Assembly (NCBI GenBank): GCA_002794785.1
Contig: NBBA01000005.1
Span: 930,001-994,000 of the forward strand
Direction of reading: 5' to 3'
DNA: 64,000 nt
DNA from: Coniferiporia sulphurascens
Lineage: Eukaryota > Basidiomycota > Agaricomycetes > Hymenochaetales > Hymenochaetaceae
Part shown: in pieces, positions 1 to 11,905 of the stretch
How positions within the stretch are numbered: position 1 is the first letter of the stretch
How the letters are laid out: each line of letters begins with the position of its first letter
Notes under the pieces: model-generated
Told to the model about the DNA's origin: nothing
The model's database searches: none
What the model saw: only the letters and a program-made list of their open reading frames with translations
Made by a program: the position numbers and the translations under genes

Positions 1-1803
1 CCTTAGTTCAATGCTTGAAACCTCAATGGAGGAGTTATTCGTGCCTTACACGGAAGGTACTCGATACCTAGAGAAAGAAAGCAAGAGTCTCAGTGAATTG
101 TACATGGACTACCTCGGTCGATTTACTCGTTATCATGTGAAGTGTCTTGCCTCATTTTCTTTCGTAATCTAATACGATACTCTGCATACAGGAGAAGACG
201 AATAAAGGCAAAGGCTCGATGTTTGATCGTATGGTGGACCGGCTCGGTGCGGCGGCCGCAACCACCTCCGCTAGCTCAGGCGCGACAGGTTCCAGCGCAA
301 GTGCACAGGCCGCCGCGGCGCTGATGAAATTCTCCGGCCTGTCCGCTACGACGGAGAAAAAGCAAGAGAAGCCCGGCGAGGAACTCGTGCGGGAGGAGGA
401 CGGGCTGCTGAGCCTTGATTCAGCAGAGCAGATGCTAAAACTACATGCCGAATCTGTGGGGAGGTGTGTGGTTCTGAGTCCCTCAAACGATGTGTAAGTA
501 CCGGTGCTTCATTCGCATTTTCAACAGCTCAATCAGTTATTTATTCATTTACGAGACAGACCGAAGCACGCTTTTGCGCTCTCAAAAGTCCTAGCGGAAG
601 CAATCGGCACGAATTACGTGGAAGTTGCTCTTGAAACGTACGTTGGATTGGTAGACTCTTTTGAAAAATCATCTGCTGGATTTAACGGCAACTACACTTA
701 GTGCATTTGCCCGACTGGAGACTGCCGATTCAAAGGTTGAGCCGAGCCTACAGGCCCTTCCTGTCCTTCGACTCGTAGACCTTATCTGTCATTTATGGCA
801 ACAATATGTCAGCACAGCACTTCTCCCGCTGACCAGTTCGTCAGTGACTGTACGTCGCGAAATGGTCATATTCAACAACCAGGCGGTCAGTAGGGTTGAA
901 GGAGCGGCGAATGTGTTGATGAACCGCCTCACAGACTGTGAGTGAATGAATATCTGGCCCTGCCGTGGACCTTCTAATCGTCCGTCAAACAATAGCAATT
1001 GTCGTCTGGATGTCTACGCAACTTGCGAAACAAAAGAAGAATGAATTCAAGCCACGGAATGACGAGCTTTCATTCGTAAATACTGAACCATGCGATGCGT
1101 GCTGCACTATGCTCGCAAAAGTACGAGACGCGGCAAAACAAAACTTGAGCGGAAGGAATCTGGAAATCTTCTCAACAGAAGTCGGTGTCAGTTTTAACAC
1201 GTGAGTGGTATATATTCCATGGCTTCGACTCTTAGTCTGAAATACGCCTTTTTAGCTTACTGTTAGAGCACTTGAGAAAATTCTCAGTCAATGCGAACGG
1301 CGGACTCATACTTGCAAAGTATGCAATTTCGCATCATGTACATTGATGAACATCTATTGACATATATGATTAATCTCAGAGATCTCAAGTCCTATCAAGA
1401 CCTGATTGCAACATTCAACTGCCCCGCGCTGCCGGAACGCTTCGAATTTATATGCCAGCTCGGGAAGGTATTCCTCATCGAACCCGAGATCCTCAAGTCG
1501 TACATCACAGAGAGCGCACTCGCGCGTATTGACTTACATCTTCTACGCCCGTACCTCGCACAACGCAGCGATTGGCAGACAATTGAGAAAGGATTCGACA
1601 GACAGGGTGTTGGCGCTGTCGACAGCACGGGCGTAGGCAGCATAGTGCTCGGCGGAACGGTGGAAACAAGAGGGTTCCGAGACCGATTGGGGATGGGTAG
1701 ATTGAGCACGATGATGCGCGAGCTAGACGGGCTCCGCATTGGCGACGCTATGGGGTCGAATTTAAGTAGTGGCTTCTCTTTCGCGGGTAGGTTTGGGGGA
1801 TGA
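1..1803 (+). CDS. SEC10: Exocyst subunit Sec10 (3' part, cut by window edge)
   Basis: This is the C-terminal ~480 residues of a Sec10-domain protein. Sec10 is a subunit of the exocyst, which tethers secretory vesicles to the plasma membrane. Seven exons can be joined: <1-136, 192-493, 560-637, 702-937, 996-1200, 1256-1318 and 1380-1803. Family-like stretches include an EELFVPYTEGTRYLEKESKS segment at the left edge, a HAESVGRC segment, and a C-terminal LLRPYLAQRSDW segment. All six introns are 50-66 bases with GT..AG borders, and joining them gives one uninterrupted frame to the TGA at 1801-1803. The fungal recyclin/F-box protein Rcy1 carries the same Sec10 domain. Its diagnostic N-terminal F-box would lie outside the window, so Rcy1 remains an alternative. 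Confidence 0.85.
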
Positions 1804-1894
1804 ATTGTGCCATTTGAGATAATGTATTTTGCGTAGTCTATTTTCTTCTTTTTCCCCTTCCTTTCGCACATTGTTGTATTTTGATACCTTATCC

Positions 1895-3130
1895 TTATTC
1901 GCCCTTGAAGACTGGTGCTCTCTTCTCTTTAAAGGCATTCAGAGCCTCCATGCGGTCCTTTGTTGACAAGAGAGGTTCATAGCAGGCCCTCTCGTAATCC
2001 AGGCCTAGTCAATATCCTCAATTTATGATCCAGGTGAGGATTAAGGCGAAAGGGCAGACCTGATTCAAATTCGAGTTCGGGTGCCATAGAAACTGCTTTC
2101 TTTGCCGCTTTCAGCGCAAGGGGTGCTAATACAGGTTAACACGAAGAAGTTGCCACAAACTTAGCATGAACTTACCACCCAGAGCTATCTCTTTTGCCAG
2201 TTTAGCAGCCCTATCGACGGCCGAAGTTCCACTTTCGGACACGTGATCCACCAATCCTAAGCTCACCATATAGCGCGCAATTACGACCAACCAAAAGGTT
2301 TAGAACTCACCGAAATCCTTGGCGTCTAAAGCTGTCAATAACCTTCCGGTGAAGACTAGTTCTTTGGCCTTTGATACGCCTAGTAGACGAACCGCTCGCT
2401 GTGTGCCACCGGCACCTGGGATAATGCCTAGCCGTGTCTCGGGCAGGCCAATCTTCGTCACATCGGCTCCTAAACGGTAATAAACTCTCTATCAAGGGGT
2501 TATCCAGAGTTTATATGCCTCAACCCATACTGACCAGCAATACGAAAGTCGCAGGCGAGAGCAAGCTCCAATCCTCCGCCAAGCGCCGGCCCGTCAATCG
2601 CGGCGATAGTAGGTACAGTTAGATTTTCGAGCGATGTGAAGGCTTTCCTCAGGTCAAGCAGAAATTTGTCGACCTGTGCCTTCGTCATCGTTCTCCGCTC
2701 AGCGAGGTCAGCACCAGCACAGAAGGATCCGGGCGCAGCTGAGCGAACGATGAGAACACGGAGGCTGTGCCAAATAAATCAGCAGTAATACAAAGGTACG
2801 ATTCTGATGACCTAGCACCTACTCCTTGTCGTCCTGCGCGTTATCTACGCACTCTTGAAATTCCTGACAAGCTGGTCGAACGAGCTCGGCTCAGCGGGAA
2901 TTGACTGTGCTCACCTTAAGGAGTCTCAGCGAAATAGCATTCTTGCTCTGAGGACGGTTTAGCGACAGGTATTTTATACCCGAATGGTATTCGGAAGGCT
3001 CGATAAAAGCCTCGTTCGAGTATGGGATCTGTGAAATAAGCCGTGTCGATGACACAACACGCAGTGTTCCAGCCTGTACAAGCCGTCTCTTAAGGACTGG
3101 CACGGATGAAACTCGAAGATGCGCCAGCAT
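1895..3130 (-). CDS. Mitochondrial enoyl-CoA hydratase, AUH (methylglutaconyl-CoA hydratase) type
   Basis: A crotonase-fold protein of 300 residues in seven exons: 2915-3130, 2823-2863, 2535-2764, 2311-2469, 2176-2256, 2060-2125 and 1895-2004. These sum exactly to 301 codons including the stop. Family motifs are the [10 protein letters not shown] substrate-pocket segment, FCAGADL (oxyanion hole), [18 protein letters not shown] (second oxyanion and catalytic region) and PGAGGTQR. The ~40-residue basic, Ser/Arg-rich leader before the domain looks like a mitochondrial targeting peptide. The nearest named family is AUH, which hydrates 3-methylglutaconyl-CoA in leucine breakdown, but a generic short-chain enoyl-CoA hydratase cannot be excluded from sequence alone. 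The 3' end faces Sec10 across 91 bases. Confidence 0.85.
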
Positions 3131-3884
3131 GATACCGACTCAAGTAGACGGTGTTATTCGTGAAGCGGGTCACCGTGTCCTAGGCACCTGTCAACTTGCT
3201 CAAGGCCAATATGTATGAAGCGATCAATCTTCGCTTTTATGTCCGCTGTGCTTCGCTCTCGCGGGAGTGTTGTTACACCCTTCCTCATCGTAAAGAGAGC
3301 GTACTGCAGTCGAGGTTTGGGAGCTCCGGAGTCGCTGCGTGACCCGGGCTACAAACTTCGGGTCCGAGTCTCTGTAGATCCGGCGACACTGGCAACTGGC
3401 CTGGCTTCGGCTTCTGCCTTAAATGCCCATCCACCAAATCAAAACGAATTAAAATTGAGGCTCGAGTTCCAAAGTTGCCTAAAACTTATTTGACAGAATT
3501 CGCAGCAACAAGGCGGAAGTAAATCGACGATATTTTCAAGTATACAAGTCGGCGCAAGTTGCCGGTTTGCCGAGGCTCTCGGCAAGCACAATCAGCTTTC
3601 CTTCAATATTGTTCTCCCAGTGAGCCGCCACTACATACATACTCGTTTTGCCTAGACCACCATCCAGAGCGTCTTTCGTCCAGTCTTCTTATCATTATTC
3701 TATATGCGCGCCATAGCTGCATTGTTTTGAAGGAAGACAACGAAAGGCGGGATGAAGGAGTCCATGTGCATGTTATAAGCGTCTGTGGTCTGACGTCTGA
3801 AGAAGTCACTGTCTTGACGTCCACGCTTCTATCGAGTACTCGGCGCTCTCATCTTCACACTCTCATCTTCAAATAATCAGGACG
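3131..3884. other. Intergenic divergent region, no gene seen
   Basis: This 754-base stretch separates the 5' ends of the hydratase (minus strand) and the MYND-finger gene (plus strand). It contains open frames at 3215-3493 and 3559-3876, but neither shows a recognisable domain, and they are Ser/Leu/Arg-rich as in chance frames. It most likely holds two promoters and 5' untranslated sequence. Confidence 0.5.
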
Positions 3885-6097
3885 ATGTCAAGCGACACTG
3901 TCGACGCCGACGATATTCTTCGGCCTCTTTCTTTCGACGAAACACTTAAGAAGAGCGAACAACTGTTGCGGGAGGAGCCCTTGCAGGTAGTTACTTATAT
4001 GCTCCACTGAAATTGGTCTCAGATTATTTTCACGCAGACGATAAATAGTGCGAGGGGCGGTGACCTACAGGCTTTGCAGGCACTCTCCTCCAACCCATTC
4101 ATCATCCCTGATGGTTTGGCCGGCGACGCCTGTGAGGCGCTATGCACCCATCTTAGGCAAGACGCACCGTCCACCAAAGCACGAAAAAGCATCAGCCGTG
4201 GCGAGGAGCTTGCTCTCCTGTCTGTGGCTGGCCTTGGCGATCTCTTGAAGGGGTTTTCATGCCCAAAGTTTGAGGGCTGCATTCAGGAATCCTGGAAGGC
4301 AATTGCGAAATGGCTCTTACTTTTCCAGGAAAAGTACGTGTGCAAAAATCCTCATGGAAGCAGTTATTTGGCCCTTTATATGGCCGTGCTACTCGATGCC
4401 GCCGCGACGCTTGGGGTCAAGGAACAGATTTGCTCCGATCACAGGATGCTCAAGCTAATTGTGCAACTATGGACTGATGACAAGGCCGACGGAGATAGAG
4501 GTGGGCATGCATCTAGGTGCTTCGCAGTATGTTGTGAAGCGTCTAGCGCAGCAAGGAAGACACTTCTGACTGAGGTGCTGTCTGAATGTCACGGCGTCCC
4601 CGATGTCGTCGCATTGAAACTTGAGCGGCGCATCCGTGAGTCCTCATACAGTTTCCCGGAGAGACCAGAACCTCTGGATGCTTTTGCAAGCGTGTTGCTA
4701 GCATTTTTCCTCGAACCAGGAGATCAAATGTTGAGCATACAGATGTCTTTCGCGATCAATGAAGGTATATACGACGTTTCTGAACTGCTCGATAGAAATC
4801 TTGTTAGGTCCCTCCCTCCTCGAGACAGCGATAAATATGAGCTGGCATGCTCCGCAACAGCCAAGCTCTTCAGATTTGTGTTTCGTTCCATTGAAGCAAC
4901 GTATGGGACCGTTTGGGTCATTCCGGCTCTCCGCAGTGGATTCCTGGACGCCCTGATCGGGTTCTGTCCCTTCCTCGATACGGAGCCTCTCCGAACGTCT
5001 GATTTCGGCATCGTGGCGAATGCATTAACTGAGACTATCCCCCGCTTTCTTATGACTCCCTCCGTCCTTATTGACGCAGTCCGTGCTATGGACACGGCCT
5101 ATAGCTATGACGCCAAAAAAGGGATTATGTCAAGTATTGTCTCCAAAGAATGGGAATATTTTGAAAGTTACCTACTTGAGCGGGCCGCATACAAGTCACT
5201 CTTCGACAGGAACGAGGATAAAGAACCGTCAACGCGAAGATGCGGAAATGTGCGTGTCCCTTTCTTTCTTATGCGAGGACCTGCGTATGAATATCAACCT
5301 TTGTCAGCCCGACTGTGACGAAGTAGACACGAGCGGTGAATTCAAAAGGTGCTCAGTGTGTAAGAACGTGCGGTACTGTTCACGCCAGTGTCAAATTATT
5401 GCATGGAAATATAAGGGCCATAATTTGGAATGCAAAAATAAAAAAGGTAGTGTGAGCCTATGACTAACTGGGAAATACCTGACACGAGAGCATTTCAGAC
5501 CGCGCAACGGAGAAAGAGAAGGGCGCTGAATTTGTGTTTTATTGTGCTCGGCGAGACCTTCTTCGACACCTTCCCGGGATCCAGAATCTTGCCAAGCGCC
5601 AATTTCCAAGCATACCATTCAATACGATCGGCGTCATCATTGATTACAGCACTCTTCCTCCCAAATTCCAGGTGAACCGCCTAGAGACATTCATTAATGA
5701 AACGACGCGCCGTCGAGAAACCGACATTACCGAGCGCACCAACGCTGTTCTTAGACGCGCACGTGCCGGGAGGGACGACGTGATCTTCACCAAGATAATA
5801 CAGTCTTCGGGAAAAGGACATTTGTCGACAACGTACACTGAGGTTTCAATTACGAGTGCGGATGCTTTCAATGTTCCAGTGAACGACAGGCCATCTTCTG
5901 ACATGTTGGAGTTGAAGCGCGTCATCGCGCTGGACGGCGACCTGAACCCCCTACAGGCGGTGGACTTTGACCTCGTCGACAATTTCCTTTACGAATTGCA
6001 GTCCCATGACGCCTCTGCCGAAGACTCTGCCGATGTAACAACGTCGTGCTGGACCAAGCTCAAGGAACTGGTGGGCAAGCCTGAACCGACCTCGTAG
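3885..6097 (+). CDS. MYND zinc-finger protein of unknown function
   Basis: A protein of 683 residues in four exons: 3885-3986, 4038-5249, 5308-5446 and 5499-6097. The start ATG at 3885 opens an acidic leader. The long second exon is helical and leucine-rich, like the repeat-type N-terminal halves common in basidiomycete MYND proteins. A MYND finger follows: CGNPDC, then CSVCKNVRYCSRQCQ, then W..H..C spacing (roughly residues 436-475). The intron at 5250-5307 falls inside the first Cys pair, so the finger is visible only after splicing. The rest of the C-terminus shows no domain I recognise. MYND fingers usually bind proline-rich protein motifs. There is no SET domain, so this is not an SMYD methyltransferase. 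An AATAAA lies about 160 bases after the stop. Confidence 0.8.
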
Positions 6098-6664
6098 TAT
6101 TTTGGTTCAAAATTTGACACGTTCCGGCAATCTCTTTTTTCTTGCCCAAGTCTTGCCAAAGAATGGCGGCATTTTTTGGACCGTTGATACGATAACTAAA
6201 ACGCGGCAACCGATCTGAATTTCGAACCGCACGTTGTACTTTCTACCTTTTCAAAGTGAAATAAAAATTCGAATGTACAGTAAATGGCAAAGTATGATAA
6301 CAGTTGGACATCCCGACGTGCCAGCCTGGCCTAATCTTATGAACTCGGATCTGGGTGATAACTCAGTGCGCTGCAGTCCGAGTCCGAGTCAAACCCCCGC
6401 CCACGCCTGATGTCCTGTGTACAGAGGGGAAAAGTAATTGCATGGAGAGCGAAAGACAATTCCTGGATCCTGCTCGTTCATACTACGTACAGTGTAATTG
6501 TCATTCATTGGCGCGGATAACATAAAAGCAGTAATTGATAGGATCTGACAAGCTACTAGGACCGGATTCAAAACTACTTGAATGACGCGCCGATCGTTCG
6601 TCGATCCCAACCAGATTCGGTGGAAGAAAACAGTCTGAGCATCCGTTTGTTAACAGTAGACTGC
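6098..6664. other. Intergenic region between co-oriented genes
   Basis: This 567-base stretch holds the 3' end signals of the MYND gene (AATAAA near 6260) and presumably the promoter of the next gene. No coding segment is supported. The frame that begins at 6578 starts with TTG, not ATG, so the next gene is taken to start at the ATG at 6665. Confidence 0.45.
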
Positions 6665-8124
6665 ATGCCACGCCTTCTGCCTCGTCTACTCAAATGGCTT
6701 GAGAAAAACCCATTAACACAACCTGACTACCGCGGTCCTCTCGTGCTGAAGCGTCGTCGTAGGCGATCTTTGTGGAGGCCGCTCAATAGGACCGTGGATG
6801 CAATCGTCCCGGGTCGTCGGCGGTCGCTCTTGCTCGATTCAGACAACTTTTTAACCTCTCCAGAGGAGTATGTTAGACATAAGTCTTTGCCACCGGTGCT
6901 GAGACTCCATGGGACGCAGCATGCTGTGGAAGTAGACGAGGACTGTCCACGAGAGATGTCGGAGCAGGAGAGGCAGTGGTGGTCGAGTCCATATCGTATG
7001 TCGTTTTTATTTTGTCTTGTCTGACTGATTCTTCATGTTAGTTCAGTCAGAATGCTGTCTTCCCCTATTCGGCGTTGCTTGGTATCCAATCGCCACCTTC
7101 CAGTCGGTTCGTAGTATCCGCTTGCCAAAGGTGCCCAATGACCAAATGTCTACCAGATTTCTTGATTCGGCTTGTCGCTTTAAAGCTTCCATCCACGCGG
7201 ACATCTCAGAGCTCAACGGTGCTAGTCCCCGATGGTCTTTTGCATTCCAAGTTCACCAACCGCGTCCACGGTTATGGCCACTACGTTGCATGTCATAAGG
7301 ATGTTGTAGAGGCTCTGCGAGAAAAGGGTATATATACAGTATTCGGTGTAATTTTGATTCAAGCTGATACTCTGATAAAAGCCCACATATTTAGCAGAAT
7401 TGCGCCGCGCCTCAACTTACATACGCTGTTAGTGACACAAATTGGTCATCAACTTCGGTTACGTGTTCTACAGGAGCTCGAGATGCTTTCCGCGAGACTG
7501 AAAGCTGCGCCCAGAAAGTCAGTGGACGATATCGTAATCCGGCGATTGACTCGCTCTGAATGGGCCACGCTTAAGAGCTCTGGACGTATTCCCTGGGAAG
7601 GAGCTATTTGTGTCATCGTTGTTCCGCCCGTGAACAGAGATGTTCAGACAAAACGACGCCCACGGCCTGACTTAGGGGCCTTACCAAGTGAAGAACTGGA
7701 CTTACATGCACGCATTACTGGAAAAGAAAGGCCTCCTCTCCCTAATCTATCAGCGTTGATTTTGAAAGAAAATCCTGCATACGAAGAACCGCTAGACTTT
7801 CTGGAAGTCACACACCTACCTCATTTACGAGTCCCACTCTACAACGGACTTTCTCTCTTTCCGCTGCGGACTCAGCGCGCTGCATTACATGAAAAGCTAT
7901 GCGAGACTCTCAATGTTGAAAGAAGCGCGCGATGGAAGGAGCACAAGCGCACGGATAAAACCATACGCAACGAAAAATCAAGCCATGCATTTGTCGTTTT
8001 TTCAAGTGCACAAACCGTCACTCGAGCAGATTCCGCACCTCTTGCTGTGGCTCTATGGCGTGTGAGGATATGGGAGGGTGGAGGATGGGGTGATTGCAGT
8101 TGGCTGATGCCGAAGCGGTCATGA
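6665..8124 (+). CDS. Uncharacterised protein, basic N-terminus
   Basis: I do not recognise a domain in this protein. The first in-frame ATG (6665) gives MPRLLPRLLKWLEKN, followed by a cluster of basic residues (KRRRRRSLWR), which could be an organelle-targeting or nuclear signal. Probable introns lie at about 6995-7050 (gtatgt donor), about 7104-7153 (gttcgt donor), and possibly 7328-7381. The last exon runs to the TGA at 8122-8124 and ends with a Trp-rich, glycine-rich tail (ALWRVRIWEGGGWG). Long open exons with ordinary codon use, intron joins that keep frame, and well-mixed hydrophobic/charged composition argue for a real gene. Function is unknown. The exact splice sites between 7000 and 7400 are uncertain. 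Confidence 0.6.
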
Positions 8125-8248
8125 GAGCTCGCAAGGGCCACTAACGTAACATACTAATACTCCTAATCGTACGAAATACCATTCACAAATTGTAACGAAG
8201 TTGCTATTTGATGCAAAAGCGGAAAGAAATGGGACGAAGGACACTACT

Positions 8249-9242
<994 letters not shown>

Positions 9243-9410
9243 TATCTGTGGTAGTCGTTAATGAAGTCGGATTATCTGGTGTCGGTCCCCTGCATACTCG
9301 AGCTCGAGGGGTGACGCGTCGTATCACATGACATACATTTGACGCGTCAGCCTGGCCAGAGTCCTCCTCCTCCATCCGTATTGCTCTTTACGACTCTTTC
9401 ATTCAAACCA
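9243..9410. promoter_or_regulatory. Bidirectional promoter of two proteasome genes, with two ACGCGT elements
   Basis: Only 168 bases separate the start codons of PRE3 (minus) and RPN12 (plus), so the region must serve both. It contains ACGCGT at 9314-9319 and the perfect 10-base palindrome TGACGCGTCA at 9340-9349, 71 bases before the RPN12 ATG. ACGCGT is the core of the yeast MCB element; whether the same factor acts here is inference. Confidence 0.5.
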
Positions 9411-10512
9411 ATGGCACCACAACAGCTTGTTAAGGACTACAATGAGCTCAGACACGCTTTTGAAGCGCGTCCATCAAATCTACAGAAATGCGGGGAGCTA
9501 CTTACACGGTTGAAGGTAGGCACCTGAAGCTTCATATCGCGGGGCATATTCTCTCGGATCTCAAGGCATACACTTTCTAGCTAGGATTGATCACGGCTGG
9601 TCTTTCACCTGTGCTTACAACGCCGGACCCCAATCTTGAGGACCTTGTGGTAGTCCGTGCGTACCATCATCCTTAAACTTTTTATATTGGCAGCTCAGGC
9701 ATTAGGAAACGCCAGGCGATATCCTCGAAATTGGTGCATTTTGGAGTATCCGAAGCAAGGATGTACCTTCATTTGACAGATACTTCTCTCAGCTCCAAAT
9801 ATTCTACACCGATTACAGGTGCAAATGCCGCTCTATGTGTAAAAGACACAGTCTAATCTTATCCGCACTAGTACCATCCTCCCTCCTTCGCCCCGTGAAC
9901 ACCCGCTTCTTGGACTTAACCTCATCCGCCTGTTAACACAAAACCGCATTGCGGACTTCCACACCACCCTCGAGGCACTGCGTATCCCGCCGGACGCTGC
10001 GGCAGGGAACCCATACATCGCGCATCCGGTCGCCGTCGAGCAATGGCTCATGGAGGGAAGCTACAGTAAGGTGTGGAGCGCGCGCGAAGAGGCACCTGCG
10101 GAGGAGTATCGCTTTTTCGTGGACAGCTTAATGGTAACAATCAGGTGAGCGAGCGGCGTGCCGCCACGGTTGCATGGTGTCAGTATGTAGCTAACGCATT
10201 CTATTAGGAACGAGATTGCGAGCTGCGAGGAGACGGCTTACGACAGCTTGCCCCTGAAAGATGCCGCAACACTTCTTTTCTTCACCAAACGGAACGAACT
10301 TGTTTCATTCGCACAACAGGTGAGTAATTTCTCCAACATGATCTTCCCGTCCCTGGTGTTGATTTACGCGTATAAAGCGTGGATGGCAAGTTAACCTCAT
10401 GGAGGAGTCGATTACCTTCGCAAAGAAGGGTGAGGAAAAGCTGGTGATCCCGAAGGCGAAGCTCATATCTACCAACTTGGCTTATGCACGGGAATTAGAG
10501 CAGATTGTGTAA
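9411..10512 (+). CDS. RPN12: 26S proteasome lid subunit Rpn12
   Basis: Homologue of yeast Rpn12 / human PSMD8, a lid subunit of the 19S regulatory particle whose incorporation completes lid assembly. The start ATG at 9411 gives MAPQQLVKDYNELRHAFE. Exons join to give RDILEIGAFWSIRSKD, then LPPSPREHPLLGLNLIRLL, EQWLMEGSYSKVW, RNEIASCEETAYDSLPL and an RGWQV segment in the C-terminal winged-helix (PCI-like) part. The ORF ends ARELEQIV-stop at 10510-10512. Introns are 50-65 bases with GT..AG borders. Its neighbours are core-particle genes PRE3 upstream and PRE10 downstream (convergent). Confidence 0.93.
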
Positions 10513-10636
10513 CTTATTTATCTCAACTCAGTTGTTCCTTTCGGCACTCTTGAGCTCTGTATCATGCGACCTTGATCGTTCAGCATCTGTACAAGTGTCA
10601 CAGAAATGGGATTGAAAGAAAAGTGCTAAAATACAA

Positions 10637-11701
10637 TCATTCGAACGTTTCCAACGCCGCCTTCGCCTTTTCCTCGGCTTCTTTCTGAAGATCGGCAGGG
10701 ATAAGTACATGCTTATTGTCGCTCTCTGTACTGATCCATGATAACTCCAGCTCGAAGTCCTTGTCCTTGGCATCATCATGAACAAGATACATTCTGGGGT
10801 AATTATACTCAACCATAACGCAAGGGAACAGCGCAAAGAGTACTTACATGCGTGCTGCCTCCATAACAGCTTGTCGCGTAGTTAACTCGGCAAATTTGAG
10901 TTTCTCGAGTTCAGTTTTGGCCAGCTGCCGTCCTTTGCCGACTGCCGCGCCATTGTAACCCTGTTTCGAGCGTCAGAAAATATAAAACTGGATAGTTCGT
11001 AACTAACATAAAATACCCCGCTGGGTTCCACGACAAAGAGAGCAGGGCCGTCCTTATCCATCGCGCCAAGAATAGCACTTACACCAAAGGGTCGGACCGA
11101 GGAATACAGGGTGTATGCTTGCACGTAAAGCCCAAGTCTGTCGGCAACGGCCTAAAGCAAAATGGTTTGTACGTATATCATAAACAACAAAAAAGGAAGG
11201 GTATCATACCTTGAGCGTAGGTGCTGAGCGATAGAAATCGTGATAACTCCAAGCCTCATCACGGGCTTTATTTGCGAGATGACGTCCATCAGCAAGGAGA
11301 CCAGCGGTAGCCTGAAGGGTATTTATTGGGTACGACCGGGTTAATCGAAGGCGAAGATCCTACCATGCCAATATGCCGGTCTACGGTTTGTATACGTCTA
11401 TTCGAGCCTGGCACGAGCAATTTCGAATGCACGAGCTTCTCGACCGCTAGCACAACACCATCTTTTACTTTTATTCCAATGGCGGTTCTATGTGACCCAC
11501 TGTGTTCAGGTTCAAGACATCATAAACCACCGAGTGTAACTAACCCAGAGTTCTCGACTGCCTTATTAGCGTACTCGACCTTAATGCCAGAGGTAAGGAG
11601 CTGAAGTTAAGATAGCATATAACTAGGCCCACCTGGAAGATACGACCGTCCGGAGAGTATGTAGACGCTGAGAGATCGTAACCCGTGCCAATGGAAGTCA
11701 T
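10637..11701 (-). CDS. PRE10: 20S proteasome alpha7 subunit
   Basis: Homologue of yeast Pre10 / human PSMA3 (alpha7). The N-terminus [20 protein letters not shown] carries the YD..S.(F/Y)SP.GR alpha-subunit signature, whose N-terminal tails form the gate of the core particle. Further family blocks are VDRHIG-like [29 protein letters not shown], the [16 protein letters not shown] segment (spliced) and [10 protein letters not shown] near the end. The stop (TGA) is at 10637-10639. The C-terminus is Glu/Ala/Lys-rich, as usual for this subunit. The gene is convergent with RPN12 (124 bases between stops) and divergent from the Nup82-type gene. Confidence 0.95.
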
Positions 11702-11905
11702 TGTAGTTGGTGGTCGAGAGTGAGTATGAATGCGGCACGCTCTGGGGAATAGCAGACGGACGCGCAAGCTGGACGCGTAGCCGTGAGACCGAATTGCCGT
11801 TATGAGATCACGCGCATGCGGCGCATCCGTGCTCAAGTATGTTCGCCGTTCGGACATTTCCGACCCCGACGCGCAGCGGCTTCACCAGTTCAACAACTAG
11901 CACTC
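11702..11905. promoter_or_regulatory. Bidirectional promoter PRE10 / NUP82-type gene
   Basis: The 204 bases between the start codons of PRE10 (minus) and the Nup82-type gene (plus) hold one ACGCGT at 11773-11778, 72 bases from the PRE10 start. This is the same core that occurs twice in the PRE3/RPN12 promoter. Assignment as a functional element is inference. Confidence 0.4.

Noticed and set aside
3215..3876. Two open frames on the plus strand between the hydratase and the MYND gene
   Set aside because: No domain, no family-like sequence, no splice partner; composition as in chance frames in promoter DNA.
11783..11905. Upstream in-frame ATG for the Nup82-type gene
   Set aside because: The extension is Arg/Pro-rich, not family-like, and would lie inside the 204-base promoter shared with PRE10.
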